Assembly (NCBI GenBank): GCA_014218235.1
Contig: CM024758.1
Location: 76,022,206-76,086,205, forward strand
Direction of reading: 5' to 3'
DNA: 64,000 nt
From: Colocasia esculenta
Lineage: Eukaryota; Streptophyta; Magnoliopsida; Alismatales; Araceae
Part shown: positions 33,031 to 43,523 of the stretch, one piece after another
How the letters are laid out: every line of letters begins with the position of its first letter
Position numbering within the stretch: the first letter of the stretch is position 1
Position numbers and translations under genes: made by a program
Notes under the pieces: generated by a model
The model's database searches: none
Seen by the model: only the letters and a program-made list of their open reading frames with translations
Told to the model about the DNA's origin: nothing

Positions 33031-33400
33031 CGAAGCTCCAGATTGATCCGCCTCTGCTCTCCTGAGCACCATCCGAGAAGATCTGAAGAGAAGGGAGGGG
33101 GAGATCACAATGTGGGCAAGGGGAAGATCGATGTGTCGCATGGGCTGATGGGAGGAGATCGCGGGCAATGTCGCCCGAGCCAACAAGAGGGGGGAGATCG
33201 CCGACGACATTGCACGCCAACGATGGGGGGAGATCGTCGGCGGCGTAGGTGAGGGGAAGGGATCGAGGGGAGATCACGGACAGCGTGGGCGGCTAGGCAC
33301 GGGAGTCGTGTGGTCTTGGAGGTGTTCTCGAACGGGGGAAGGTTTGATGGATGTTTCGAGTTTGCCGCGAGGTGAAAAGTTTTGGAGGGTTTTGAGTTTT
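33031..33400 (-). other. GC-rich 5' flank of the captured ABCB gene
   Basis: GC- and GGGGAGATCG-rich DNA upstream of the ABCB start. Repeated GGGAGATCG words occur at about 33099, 33151, 33192 and 33228. It may be the original 5' UTR or promoter of the captured gene. Open frames here are by-products of composition. No TATA box is obvious. Confidence 0.4.
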
Positions 33401-33419
33401 TTTTATAAGGGAAAATTCA

Positions 33420-33660
33420 GATGATGTTTACCTACTATTAATTCTTACTCCTTATGGTAACACACTCCGTAAGTATATGATAATGTTATATGCTTACGAT
33501 ATTATGCCATAGGGATAGACATATCTTAAAAGTTTAAGAACAAAGTTTGTCTGATATACTTATGACACGTATAGTCCGTAAGTATAGATATGTCTATCCA
33601 TACGAATAGCTTACGAATATACTGAACCGTAGGTAATTTTGTAGGCAGAGCTAGGATTTC
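33420..33660. repeat. Right subterminal repeat region of the CACTA element
   Basis: Words CCGTAAGTAT (33468, 33571 region), CTTACGATA, CTTACGAATA and CCGTAGGTAA recur in both orientations up to the inverted repeat. They pair in kind with the CCGTAAG words at the left end. Confidence 0.7.
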
Positions 33661-36393
33661 TTGTAGTGCATGCGTAACGTCATGTTCATGACGATGATGG
33701 GAACAAGTAATAAGTAATTGAACATGATTTCATGATAACAATGGTCAAGAGATAAATTTGTCAGCATAACAGCACGATTTATACTTTAGTTCAATCTTTA
33801 CATTAATGGCTTTAGTCTAGATTGTAAATCATACTCACGAGAACAAGATGAGAAAGGAAGTGCATGCTATCTCCAGAGAACTTCAATGGTACAACCAACT
33901 CATCGGCCATGTGGGAATCCATGGTCAGAGGAGATTTACGGAGGCCTTGGAGAAAAGGTCGCTAGTCTACCGATTCGGAATGACCGGTAGAGAGTTACAA
34001 TTTCCCAAGAAGGGCTGCCTAGATGTGCAAGTGTGTAGTGATGTACGCATCTCAATTCACGGTCTCAAACTCACAGAAAACACTTAACATGATGGCATGC
34101 AATGGACAATGCATTTAACTACACATGGGTTTTACAAGATTTTAAGATAATAATTATCATTAAATCAAGCTAGAACGGTAACAAGAGTAAATCACAAGTT
34201 TCATGAATGATCATATCATTAAGAAATAATTATAATAATATTCATGTAATTAAGGCTTTTAATGGGTTAATCACTTTTAGGCCATTAAATAAACCATCAT
34301 GCAATGATCAGACCTAAGACATGTGAATTACACGCTAAATATCATATTTAAACAGACCTCAGGTATAGCAGTAAGTTTTGTAAAAGAAATAGGTGGGGTT
34401 TCATGAAAAATCTTGAGGTCGCGAAGGACCCTTGTAAGGATCACGACGGGGTCAGATCAGAACGCGACAGTGCCTTGTAAGGATCGCGACAGGCTTGTCT
34501 AATAGGCAGGCAGTTCGCGACGGATTCATATGAAGAAGGCGACAAGGGTATGTGCAGAACGTGACAAGGGGGTCAGAACAGGCAGAGAGATAGCGACGGG
34601 GCGCTCGTCGCATTCAGAACGTGACGGGTTTGCTGTCGCGACAAGACCTCAGAACGTGGCCTATCAGGCCGTCGCGTTCACAGGGTCTGCGCATGAATCC
34701 GATAGAGAAAGGACATGTTCTTGGATTGCGGTCTAGAACTACCTTATATTGACACAGGGTGCTTCAAAAGTAGAGAACAAATTGTACAGCGCATGAAAAA
34801 TAACGAAACCAGATTTAAACCAACCTAGACATGCAAGGGTGCTTCCAGTAAATCAGAATTATAAAACAAGGATGGTTTTGATAGGCTTTAATCAAGTCAA
34901 ACACAAACGTAAAAGCCAAGTGCAACCCGAAAACGTAGTTTCATGCAGTGACCCACTTACCACGCTTATAACTCTATAACTATTGACATTTAGACAAAAC
35001 ATTCAACAAAATACATGACGAGGACAACTAGTAGAAAAACTTTCATTTTGTGGGTTTGGTCTAATTCAATCTTGAATCACGTGCAACATATAAAGAACAA
35101 GAAAAGCCATAACAGTGCGCGACTTGGTAAAACGCTTATATTTCAAAATCTACTCGTTGAAATTCAATGAAACCAGTGGGAAACGAAAGTTAACTTGATG
35201 CTCTACACATTGGTATTGGATATGTTAAGTTTTGGCCCGAGACAACCTACCTTTTGTGTTGAAGAAGTCCCATTTTTCCAGAAAACCCGTGTTCAGACCA
35301 CTTGGAGGAAAACGCTTAATACTCCGTGTATACTGCATGTAATTTGGCCATTCCACTTGGGTTAGAATGTAGACTTGACCCTCTTTCCAGGGGTATAGGC
35401 CTTGCAATGTTTGGTTATAGGTTGACTCACCTTTGGTCGACTTCAAGTGGACAGTTTGTGCAGGTCGCAGCAGACGAGAAGGGGAAGAAGAACGGCTTGG
35501 TGTGGACGATCTCCTGCTCCCCAGCCGCCAAGAACTCCTCCACATGACTCCAACAAGATGTAAACCCGTCCCCAAGAGTTTGGTGAAGAGTATTGATGCA
35601 ACCAAAGTGTTTAGGAGTCCTATTGTAACTAGGAAAGAAGAGTTGCGGTTTTGGCTTGTTAGTTTCCTAATTTGAGGATTTCTTCCTCCATTAGAGGTGT
35701 GAGGCTTTAGGAAACCTCCCCCCATAGTTAAGCATTAATTGGGTTTCCAAGAATGCAAGATCTCTTCCCAATTCAACTCTAATTACCTCTTTCTAACTTC
35801 AGCTTATTTAGAGTTACGAATTTCCATGCATTTTCTTGCTTCATTTGATTTTTGGGTCATATGTGTCCATTGGACCAATTAAGATATTGGGTCATTAATA
35901 TATAATGTTGGAAGTATTTCTAACAATTTTATTTAATTTTTGGTTGCGTCGTATTTCCGTGTTAACGGTTTTCCGACTTGTTTCCTAATTTGGATAATCG
36001 GTCACAATAACTCTTAAAGCTAGCCCAAATGATTTTTATTGAACCAAATTTCTTGATGGGTCATTATATAATATTATTTGAAGTCCATATATGATTTTTA
36101 TTTAATTTTCTGACTCATCCAAGTACGCGAGATAATGATTTTCCGACTTATTCATGAATTACGATAATAAGTCGTGAAACACTTTAAACTTGGCTAATCC
36201 GATTTCTTGGCACAAATTTCTTGTGAAACTTTTAGTAAAAATGTTGGGGTTGATTTATAATTTTTTACGAATTTTTCCGATGTGTTTTTACCACCTACGA
36301 TAGAGGTACATATATTTTAAATAATATGATATTATGGAAATTATTTATTTCTATTTATCAGATTTTTACTTATAAATTTTTCGGGGTGCTACA

Positions 36394-36575
36394 GGTAGCA
36401 AGCAATACCTTCTCCTGGTTTATGCACTGCATAACCTGGAAGATCCTTTCCATCTCCTCTTGTCAATCGCCGCCTCATCTGGATGGGGGATCAAAGAATC
36501 GAGCAGGGTTTAGACTCCTAAGTTGCAATGAAGAATCGCCAGCTCGTTCTATGCTCCAGCTTGAGCCCCAGCTGT
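36394..36575 (-). pseudogene. Element C: gag N-terminal piece
   Basis: The minus strand reads ERAGDSSLQLRSLNPARFFD, then PPSR and a stop, and EEMERIFQVMQCINQEKVLL, ending at the GGTAG duplication of element B. It is the direct continuation of C gag at 21814. In element B the same region reads NGAGDLHHNFRSLNP and EEIERIFQVM. C is lost to the left of about 36575 in coordinate terms (upstream in the element); its 5' LTR is not in the window. The 36576-36609 stretch is unassigned. Confidence 0.82.
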
Positions 36576-36923
36576 AGACAGCGATCGACTTATAAGTCAA
36601 ACTACATTTTGTTGGGTTGAGTGTGTTTTGGAACTTCCTAAAGTTGTAATTTAATGATATCCAATCACATCACTCATACCTTGATTTTGATGATGACATA
36701 CTGTGATATTGATGATGACATATTGTGATTTTAATGATGAGATATTGTGACATGTTGTGATTTTGATGATGATATGTTGAACATGTTATACATTTTATAC
36801 ATATCACAATAATGCTTAAACAACATATTTTTGATGTTTAATATCTCATATTTTAATGATAATATCTTGTACTAATGGTATATGTGTTAAATATTCAGGT
36901 TCACACACTTTTGTCTTGGTAGT

Positions 36924-37207
36924 GTCGACACTAGATCAAAGCGGGTCGACACTAGTCCCAGATTCCAGAAGACCCAGTTGTCAGACTGGGACAGCAGGTC
37001 GACACTAGCTCAAAGCAGGTCGACACTAGTCCCAGATTTCAGAAGGGCAAGTCGACACTAGCTCAAAGCAGGTCGACACTAGTCCCAGATTTCAGAAGGG
37101 CAGGTCGACACTATCTCAGGGCAGGTCGACACTAGACCCAGTTTCCAGCAGACCAGTTTGCAGAAATGGGACAGCAGGTCGACACACCCTATGGGCAGGT
37201 CGACACA
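36924..37207 (+). repeat. GTCGACAC word array in element E LTR
   Basis: Ten GTCGACAC occurrences, most followed by TAG, spaced about 20-55 bp, separated by TCCCAGATTTCAGAAGGGCAG-like or CTCAAAGCAG spacers. GTCGAC is self-complementary. The array lies 116-400 bp upstream of the TATA box. The second LTR has the same array at about 43838-44120. Confidence 0.9.
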
Positions 37208-37322
37208 CTCCAGAAACTCTGTGACTTAAAGCTTTTCCTGGACACGTGGCTGCTTGGAATTTAGGGGATTTGACCTAGGGTTCCGTGCCCATTCACCCCA
37301 AAGCACTTATGGACATATGGGG

Positions 37323-37331
37323 CTATAAATA
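37323..37331 (+). promoter_or_regulatory. TATA box of element E 5' LTR
   Basis: CTATAAATA in the context GGGGCTATAAATACCC; the identical site is in the 3' LTR at 44235-44243. It is a textbook plant TATA box, and transcription would start about 30 bp downstream. Confidence 0.8.
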
Positions 37332-37829
37332 CCCATGTTCCTTGTACCCCAAAGAGAGAAAGCCCATACACTTCTTGAAGAACCTTTTTGGCGGCTGAAA
37401 GGGGCTTTCCAGATCTGTCTCCATCTCCAGAAGTTTCAAGCCATCCTTTCAGAGGAAGGACAAGGGAATCAAGGGGAATCCCTGGAGAGAAGGTTGCTGT
37501 GCAAGGCAAGGGAGCAGATCCAACTGAAGAGGCACAGGAGAAGAAGGATCTCTGGCATTTCAGATGCCATCAAAGTAGAGCATCGCCAATTGAGGAGGAT
37601 CTCCATCGATTTCCATCAGCCTTCTCAATTGAAGCGTCTGCAAGCCCTCTTCATCGAAGAACACTATTTCTACTCTATTTGCTTTATTTCTGAGTTCGTT
37701 CTTCCTTAGTTCGTCAATGAGATTTGTGCATGAAGTTCAGTACAAATTTCTATGTACGAAATTGTCTTGAATCAGATCATTGCTAGAGGATCTGATCTCT
37801 TTTGTGTTTTGATCTAGCTTTTGTACTCT

Positions 37830-38011
37830 GAGCCGTCGAGCTCAGGTTTGTGAGTCGTCGCACTCACTGTGTGGTTTGAGCCGTCGTGCTCAATTTGGAG
37901 TCGTCGTACTCCGGTTGTGTGTTTGAGCCGTCGTGCTCAGTTTGGAGTCGTCGTGCTCCAGGTGTTTCTTGAGTCGTCGTGCTCAAGGATGTTTGGAGTC
38001 GTCGTGCTCCT
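37830..38011 (+). repeat. GAGYCGTCGTGCTC repeats in element E LTR
   Basis: Eight tandem-like units (AGCCGTCGAGCTC, AGTCGTCGCACTC, AGCCGTCGTGCTC, AGTCGTCGTACTCC and so on) alternate with T/G-rich spacers of about 8-15 bp. They lie about 500 bp downstream of the TATA box, so in the transcribed leader. The 3' LTR copy is at about 44741-44926, with some units changed (ATGTCGTCG, AGTCATCG). Confidence 0.9.
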
Positions 38012-38358
38012 GTGTGAGTTGTGTACTCAAGGTTTTTGAGTAGTGTGGCCTCACTGTGTGAGGGGTGGACGTAGGAGTCACTGGAGGTGATTTCCGAACC
38101 ACCTAAAAATCCTCTGTGCATTGGTTTGATTTATGGTTTGCCTTTGTGTCTCGCTAGATGCATGCATAGGGATTTCGTTCACACTACTAATTGATTTGCT
38201 CACACACCCAAATCACACTTCAGATCAGTAAATTAATTGGTGATTTGATCTCTGATTAGAAGTAATTTTTAATTGCTTAAGCTTCCGTGTTAATTGGCAT
38301 TAGATCTATTCAACGCCCCCTTCTAGATCTGATCCTTCCACCCATCCGTTCCTAACAA

Positions 38359-38371
38359 TTGGTATCAGAGC
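38359..38371 (+). other. Primer binding site of element E (tRNA-iMet type)
   Basis: TTGGTATCAGAGC starts 2 bases after the LTR end CCTAACA. Confidence 0.93.
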
Positions 38372-38471
38372 GGGTAATGTCTGATACTGATCTGATTTGA
38401 TTGCTTCTGTTTGATCTCTGTGTTAATTGCTTGAATTGTTTGCTTGCTCTTTCACCATCTCATTCTAATTG

Positions 38472-39600
38472 ATGGATTCTCGAGGATTTGTAGCTGAAGG
38501 CCATTCCATTAATAGACCACCATATTTTGATGGTCTGATTATTCATACTGGAAAATCGCATGCAAGTTTTTCTTAGGGCTCAAAATATGAAATTTGGAGG
38601 ATAGTTGAAGTGGGTCCTTATGAAAATCATGAAGAGGAGAATTGGACTAGAGAGCAAATTAGGAAAGCTACTCTTAATTATAGTGCCATGAACAGCTTTC
38701 AGTGTGCAGTCCACCCTAAAGAATATTCAAGAATATCCATGTGTAAATCTGCTAAAGAATGTGGGATAAACTTGAATTGATGTATGAGGGAACATCTCAA
38801 GTTAGGGAAATCAAAGCAAACATACTTGTTTCTGAATGAATTGTTTATGATGAAATGATGAATCGATTTTTGAAATGTTTGCTAGGTTTATGATAATTGT
38901 CAATGGACTGAAGGCATTAGGTAAGGAATACACTGATGCTGATCTGGTAAGAAAAACTTACGCTCTCTATCATCTGTTTGGCACACAAAGGCTACAGTGA
39001 TTGAAGATTCTAAGGATTTATCCAAATCTCTTTGGATGAACTCATAGGATCTTTAATGACTTATGAAATAAATCTGAAGAGAAATGAAGAACACATGCTT
39101 AAGGCTAAACCAGTAGCACTTAAGGCTTCATCAAGCATCAAAGAAAAATCAAGAAACATCAAGTTTCTGATGAGTCTGAGTTTTAATGAAGATGTACTTG
39201 ACATCATGACTAGACAATTCAGAAAATTTTTAAAATCAAGAAGAAGAAGATTCAATGAAAAGAAACAATATTCTTCTAATAAAGGAATGCTTCTTCTTCA
39301 AATTGTAATGATAGCAGAAATCAAAAAACTAATGAAGATATTGATTGCTACAGGTACAACAAGAAAGGACACATGAAAGGTGAGTGTCCTGAGATCAAAA
39401 AGAACAAATTGAAGAAGCCAAAAGCCATGATTGCAACTTGGTCAGATGAAGACCAAAGTGAGGATGATGAAGAGAACTCTTCAAGCTCAGCAAATGAGGA
39501 TTATGCTTCATGGCTAACAGAAGTGATGGAAAGAATCACAAAGAAAAGGAGCAAAAAGAGTTCAGAAAACTATGGCTCTCACAGCAAAGTCTAAGAGTTC
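38472..39600 (+). pseudogene. gag of element E (SIRE type), frameshifted
   Basis: The likely start is the ATG at 38472 (MDSRGFVAEGHSINRPPYFD), about 100 bp after the primer site. Pieces in different frames: TLNYSAMNSFQCAVHPKEYS (about 38672-38730), MYEGTSQVREIKANILVSE (about 38780-38835), FMIIVNGLKALGKEYTDADL (about 38890-38950), DELIGSLMTYEINLKRNEEH (39032-39092). The first zinc knuckle is at 39346-39387 (CYRYNKKGHMKGEC, second Cys changed to Tyr), followed by an acidic Ser-rich stretch (WSDEDQSEDDEENSSSSANE). This is the UBN2/gag layout of SIRE/Maximus copia elements. At least six frame changes make it non-functional. Confidence 0.88.
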
Positions 39601-41280
39601 AGAACACTCTTCATCCTCTTCAGAACACAAGAGTTCAAATGGGTCTAAAAGGTCAGGTAAATCAACTCCAGATCCATTTGTGTATTATAATTCTGATTCT
39701 GATGAAGATGAGGGCATGTCTTATGCTGAATTGATTAAATTCTGTGAAAGATACAAAGTCTTAATGTACAACTGAACACTAAAAATAAAGACTTAAAAGA
39801 CTTTAAAACATTGCCATAAAGAAAGTGAAAACTTAAAAATACACTTGAATTGCTCCAGAAAAATGACAAAGATCCTTCAGAAGAATTGAGAATTTGAAAA
39901 TGAAGTTGAAAAATTAATTCTGAAAAGAGAATTTGGAAGATGAAGTCCAAATCTGTGAAACTAAATGAATGGATTGAAAGAAACCATGAGCTATTGAAAT
40001 CAAAAGTCATTGATCTGGAAAATGAAAAAGAAGAATTGATTGATCTCAATAACAATTTCAAATTTGATAATGATCAATTAACCAACAAATCTCTAAATGG
40101 CTCATGATCATCAAATAAATGAGAAATGCAAACAACTTGTTGAGAAATTGTCACTTAAAAAGGAAGATTGAAGGCTTGTTCCATGACAGACATTGAAAAT
40201 GAATGTAGCAATTTGAGTAATAAATTTCTGACTTGGAAAACAAATTGCTCATTTTAAAATGAAAGAACAAGATGAAAAATGGTTTGGATGTCATGCTAAA
40301 CAAGCTTCAAACTTCAGAAAAGAAGTTGTTGCATTAAAGCTGAAAAACAGAAGATTCAAAATGAATTGAAGAACACAAGTCTTGCTTCTGTTAAAACTAA
40401 GAAAAATGAAAAGAAAACACAATAACATTTGTGAAATCTGCTGTGAACAAGAACCCTGATATCTCTAATGGAAAACTAGTGAAGTTCTTGTTCAGAACAG
40501 AAGAGAAAAAGGAGAATGTCACTGTCAAGAAGATTCATCTACCTTCTCCATCAGTTCAAAAGCTCCAAGGCAAGTTCCAATTCACATCATGCCAAGAGCC
40601 ACCAAAAGGTACCTCCTTCCCCTCATGGTAAGCCTCCTCATATGAAGGATTCCAGCAAATGCATACATGCCAAGGTAAGAACTAGGTAAGAAATGCTCTT
40701 ATTTGCCTAATTGCATAAACCTGGTCATCTTGCAAACATTGCTGGAATAGAAATCAAAATTCAATAACATGCCAATCAGTCCAATGCTTTAATTGTCATA
40801 AAATTGGTCATATTTCTAGGGACTGTTGGTACAGAAATGATTTTGTTGTGCATGCTCAGAAAATTCCAGTCTAATGCACATGCTTATACACATAGGAATA
40901 AACATCATGTTCATACTGAAGATGTTCAGAAATTCCATGTGTATAGGCATAGAAATGTTGCACAAAATCATTTTGTTTCTGCTCATATTAAAAATCCAAA
41001 AATATAAACTTCATGAAAACATAGATGCATTGATCAAGGCAAAAAGAAAATCTGAACTAATTCTGCTCATAGTTCTATCAATAAAGAAATGCATCTATAC
41101 AAAAATTAAAAGCATTTTGGATTCAGAAATCTTTGTTGCAATCTAACATTGATTTCATTGCAGGACCCAAACAAGTGTGGGTCCCAAAACTAGCTTGATC
41201 AGCAAGCTGAGAAGTCTTGCAGCCTACATTGTAAATGATTCAAGATATTGGCTGTGCAAGGCTAGAAATGATTGGAGAAC
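39600..41280 (+). pseudogene. gag C-terminal coiled-coil region and second zinc knuckle of element E
   Basis: A-rich, Lys/Glu/Asn-rich sequence with leucine-spaced pieces (ELLKSKVIDLENEKEELIDL near 39995-40055) suggests the long coiled coil of SIRE gag, broken by single-base losses. A second CX2CX4HX4C knuckle, CFNCHKIGHISRDC, is at 40785-40826 with all ligands kept. Near 41165-41195 the phrase GPKQVWVPKTSLIS marks the usual gag end just before protease in this lineage. The protease motif expected next (WYLDSGCSRHM-type) is not recognisable, so pol was deleted from about 41280. Confidence 0.78.
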
Positions 41281-43510
41281 ACAGGTAAAATCTTTGAAAA
41301 GAAATAAAAATCATTCAGGTAAAACTTCTTTATTATTTCAATTTTGAATTGCCTGAATTGAAACGAATGTTTAATTTCTATCTGAAAAATGAGAAATGTG
41401 TTTCAATGCTACTCCAACAATGAACTTTATGTCATAACAATTGGAATCATATTTGTGTTATCATGCATGCTTAACTGTTCCATGAGTTCTGTGTGCATAC
41501 TAACTGCTTTGACTTCTTGGTATATCAAATGATGTCATGTGGAAAAACAAGTTATGCTTGTTTGGAAACTATCATTATGCGTGAGTAAAATACTCCGCAA
41601 AGTACCAAAAGTCAAGTTATGCTTAAAGCTAAATGTGCTCATAATCATGTGTGAATTGCTTGCTAACTTTTCATTCCATGCACATATTAAGGGGGAGTAA
41701 ATTTGAAAAAGTGCAAAATATTCTTCAATAAATGCAATGAATTTCATGCTAAAAAATAAAGTGTAATTGACCCTTTTTGCAGTGACTATGTGGTATATCA
41801 AATGGTGAAATGTGAAAGGACAAGTTAGACTTGTCTGGAAACTATCATCATGCGTGAGAAAAATTCTCCGCCAAGTATCAATAGTCTTCTCTGCATAAAG
41901 GTCATCAAGCAAAATGAAAATCAAAAACTTTATTTTGAGTCTTTGCAAAATTCTTCTCCTTCAATAAATTACCTGTTGATATATGCTTGATCATGTTCAT
42001 ACTCTTTCTGTGAAAATTGCTTGGAATGAACATATCTGAATTGCTTAAATGATCATTTCATATCATGCATATCTTATGGGGGAGTGAATTCAAAAGAATC
42101 TTTGAGTGAAATGCTGGAGAAATTTGCTGGAGAAATATTCTGTCATATCTGATTCATCATCAACTCTCATTCAGTTTGTTGACAAATATTCTTGTTCATA
42201 AATTCCTCACTCTCACATTGCATTGACATTCTTGGTATATCAAATAGTGATTTGAAGAAAGACAAGTCAGGCTTGTCTGGACACTTTCACTATGCGTGAG
42301 TATATTTCTCCGCCAAGTATCAAGAGTCTTGTATGCAATTGTTGTGGGGGAGTCATTGTCATATCTCTTGACCTTACTTGTCTATTTTGAACCACAAATT
42401 CATCAGAATTTTTGAGACCTTGTGCTATTTTCTTATGAGAGAATTAAGACATTGAAACTAACTTATTATGCATTTAGTTTAATTTCAAAGATTCAGTATC
42501 ATTTCAAGGTTAAGCAATCATAATACTGAATGTTTTTAAAATGATTTGCAAAACACCATTATAGGCACATGAGTGGCTTTAATATTTCACTTGTGTATGT
42601 TTAAGCTTTATTTTACCACATGTTAAGAATAATATTCCTAAATTCATAGTCATGACTTTTCTGGTCAAAGCAAAATATTCCTGTAAAATGCCAAAAAAAA
42701 ATGATCAATCTGGAAAGATACAAACAGAGCAATGCAAATGCTTGAACCACTGAGTAACCGGGCCATTTCACCTGACAAGTGATTTGTTTCGCGTCAAAAA
42801 GTGGAAATCAAAAGTTTCAACTCTGTATAAGATAATGAAAGTTAAACCACTGAGTAATTAGGAGGTCTTGCATCTGATCAATGTGATTTCTTGCACTGAA
42901 AAGTGAGATTTAACTAATTTATTCTTGTATTCTTTCCTAGTGGAAATTGAAGGAAAATCAAAAAGACACAGGATATAAAAGTTTAAGACCTTAATTAAGT
43001 TCATGTTTACTGTGTTTAGACCTATTATTTTACAGTGTGTTAAACTTAAAGCTCCTAACGTCCTTGTTAAATACTTCTGCTCACTCGTATAGGTCACCTT
43101 ATTTCACATGTGCATCATTATTTTTAACCACATTCAGATTATTGTAATTTGCTATTCTTTGTGTTGAGTGTGTCTTTGTGATTAAACTCTGTTGCACAAT
43201 AACAAAAACACAATAATTTCTCTCAACTGATAATATCACTTTGCCTCACTAATTTTGAATGTCTCTGACCATTTATTCCCTACATTTCATCTCTTGGTCT
43301 CCAATCATCTTTGTTTTTCTCTCTTGTCTATCCTTTTGATGCTGTCAAAAAGGGGAGAAAAGGGCACATCAAAAAGGGAGAAAAGGCCTTCAAAGGGGAA
43401 AAATCTCTTTAAAGGAGAAAGGTCAAAGTGTGTATATGGTCAAAGGGGGAATTACTTGCAGTCAAGGGAGTCAAGATATTGGGAGATTGTGCATATGTTT
43501 TGTCATCATC
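41281..43510 (+). other. Non-coding 3' region of element E
   Basis: No pol or env-like open frame. It contains three diverged copies of a roughly 95-bp repeat with a hairpin (41517-41613, 41791-41887, 42233-42330), each followed by GGGGGAGT (41691-41698, 42078-42085, 42346-42353). An approximate repeat pair around AACCACTGAGTAA lies at 42745 and 42846. Shortly before the LTR comes a GAAAAGG/CAAAAAGGGGAGA-rich stretch at 43340-43520. Confidence 0.75.
41517..42353 (+). repeat. Threefold hairpin repeat with GGGGGAGT motif in element E
   Basis: Unit: TGGTATATCAAAT...ACAAGTYAKRCTTGT...GGAAACTATCA...TGCGTGAG...CTCCGCCAAGTA. The central inverted repeat is AACAAG/CTTGTT in unit 1 and GACAAG/CTTGTC in units 2 and 3. 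GGGGGAGT follows 60-190 bp after each unit. It lies in the non-coding 3' region. The unit function is unknown. Confidence 0.85.
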
Positions 43511-43523
43511 AAAAAGGGGAGAT
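43511..43523 (+). other. Polypurine tract of element E
   Basis: AAAAAGGGGAGAT directly before the 3' LTR start TGTTGG. It is preceded by further AAAAGGGGAGAAAAGG-like tracts from 43350. Confidence 0.88.

Larger units (their letters stand above)
27480..33668 (-). mobile_element. Non-autonomous CACTA (En/Spm) transposon with captured gene pieces (6189 bp)
   Basis: The left end is CACTACAGGAAAATC and the right end, read inward on the minus strand, is CACTACAAGAAATCC. These are CACTA-type terminal inverted repeats, with a 3-bp duplication CAT at 27477-27479 and 33669-33671. Subterminal regions at both ends carry repeated CCGTAAG/CTTACG and ACCATAAG words, as usual for transposase binding in this superfamily. 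Inside are a minisatellite, a short transposase remnant, a LINE fragment, exons of a starch branching enzyme II gene and exons of an ABCB gene, all gene pieces on the minus strand. No complete transposase exists, so it needs a helper. Element strand is set from the transposase remnant. Confidence 0.93.
21815..36393 (-). mobile_element. Element B: gypsy-type deletion derivative with two 3.7 kb LTRs
   Basis: The element is bounded by a perfect 5-bp target duplication, GGTAG at 21810-21814 and 36394-36398, inside element C gag. Order on the minus strand: 5' LTR (36393-26462, containing a CACTA transposon), primer site, a 917-bp internal region with only a gag start, purine tract, 3' LTR (25544-21815). 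Protease, reverse transcriptase, RNase H and integrase are absent, so it would need proteins from a related element. Without the CACTA and its extra CAT, the 5' LTR is about 3740 bp against 3730 bp for the 3' LTR. LTR starts (TGTAGCAC) and ends (ACGTGACA) resemble family A. Confidence 0.94.
26462..36393 (-). repeat. 5' LTR of element B, split by a CACTA transposon
   Basis: LTR halves are 33672-36393 and 26462-27479, separated by a 6189-bp CACTA insert plus a duplicated CAT. On the minus strand the LTR starts TGTAGCACCCC at 36393 and ends GGGACGTGACA at 26462. It matches the 3' LTR collinearly: shared block at 33889-33951, CGCGAC word cluster at 34430-34680, AAGCAAGCAAGCAAG near 27145. The flanking LTR text around the transposon (ATGTAGCAT | CATGCGTAACGTCATG) is continuous in the other LTR near 22834, confirming the insertion point. 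Confidence 0.93.
36610..38357 (+). repeat. 5' LTR of element E (1748 bp)
   Basis: TGTTGG...CCTAACA. It contains ten copies of GTCGACAC at 36924-37207 (often in GGTCGACACTAG), a TATA box at 37323-37331, and eight copies of a GAGYCGTCGTGCTC-like unit at about 37830-38011. It is nearly identical to 43524-45271, with scattered substitutions and single-base indels that balance to equal length. No gene is contained. Confidence 0.95.

Noticed and set aside
32933..33277. 114-codon minus-strand frame upstream of the ABCB exon
   Set aside because: It is out of frame with the ABCB protein and composed of Ser/Pro/Gly runs from GC-rich flank; not a recognised protein.
37335..37709. Open frames of 80-124 codons in element E LTRs
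   Set aside because: They lie wholly in the LTR and are present in both copies with different frame breaks; no domain, best read as LTR leader.
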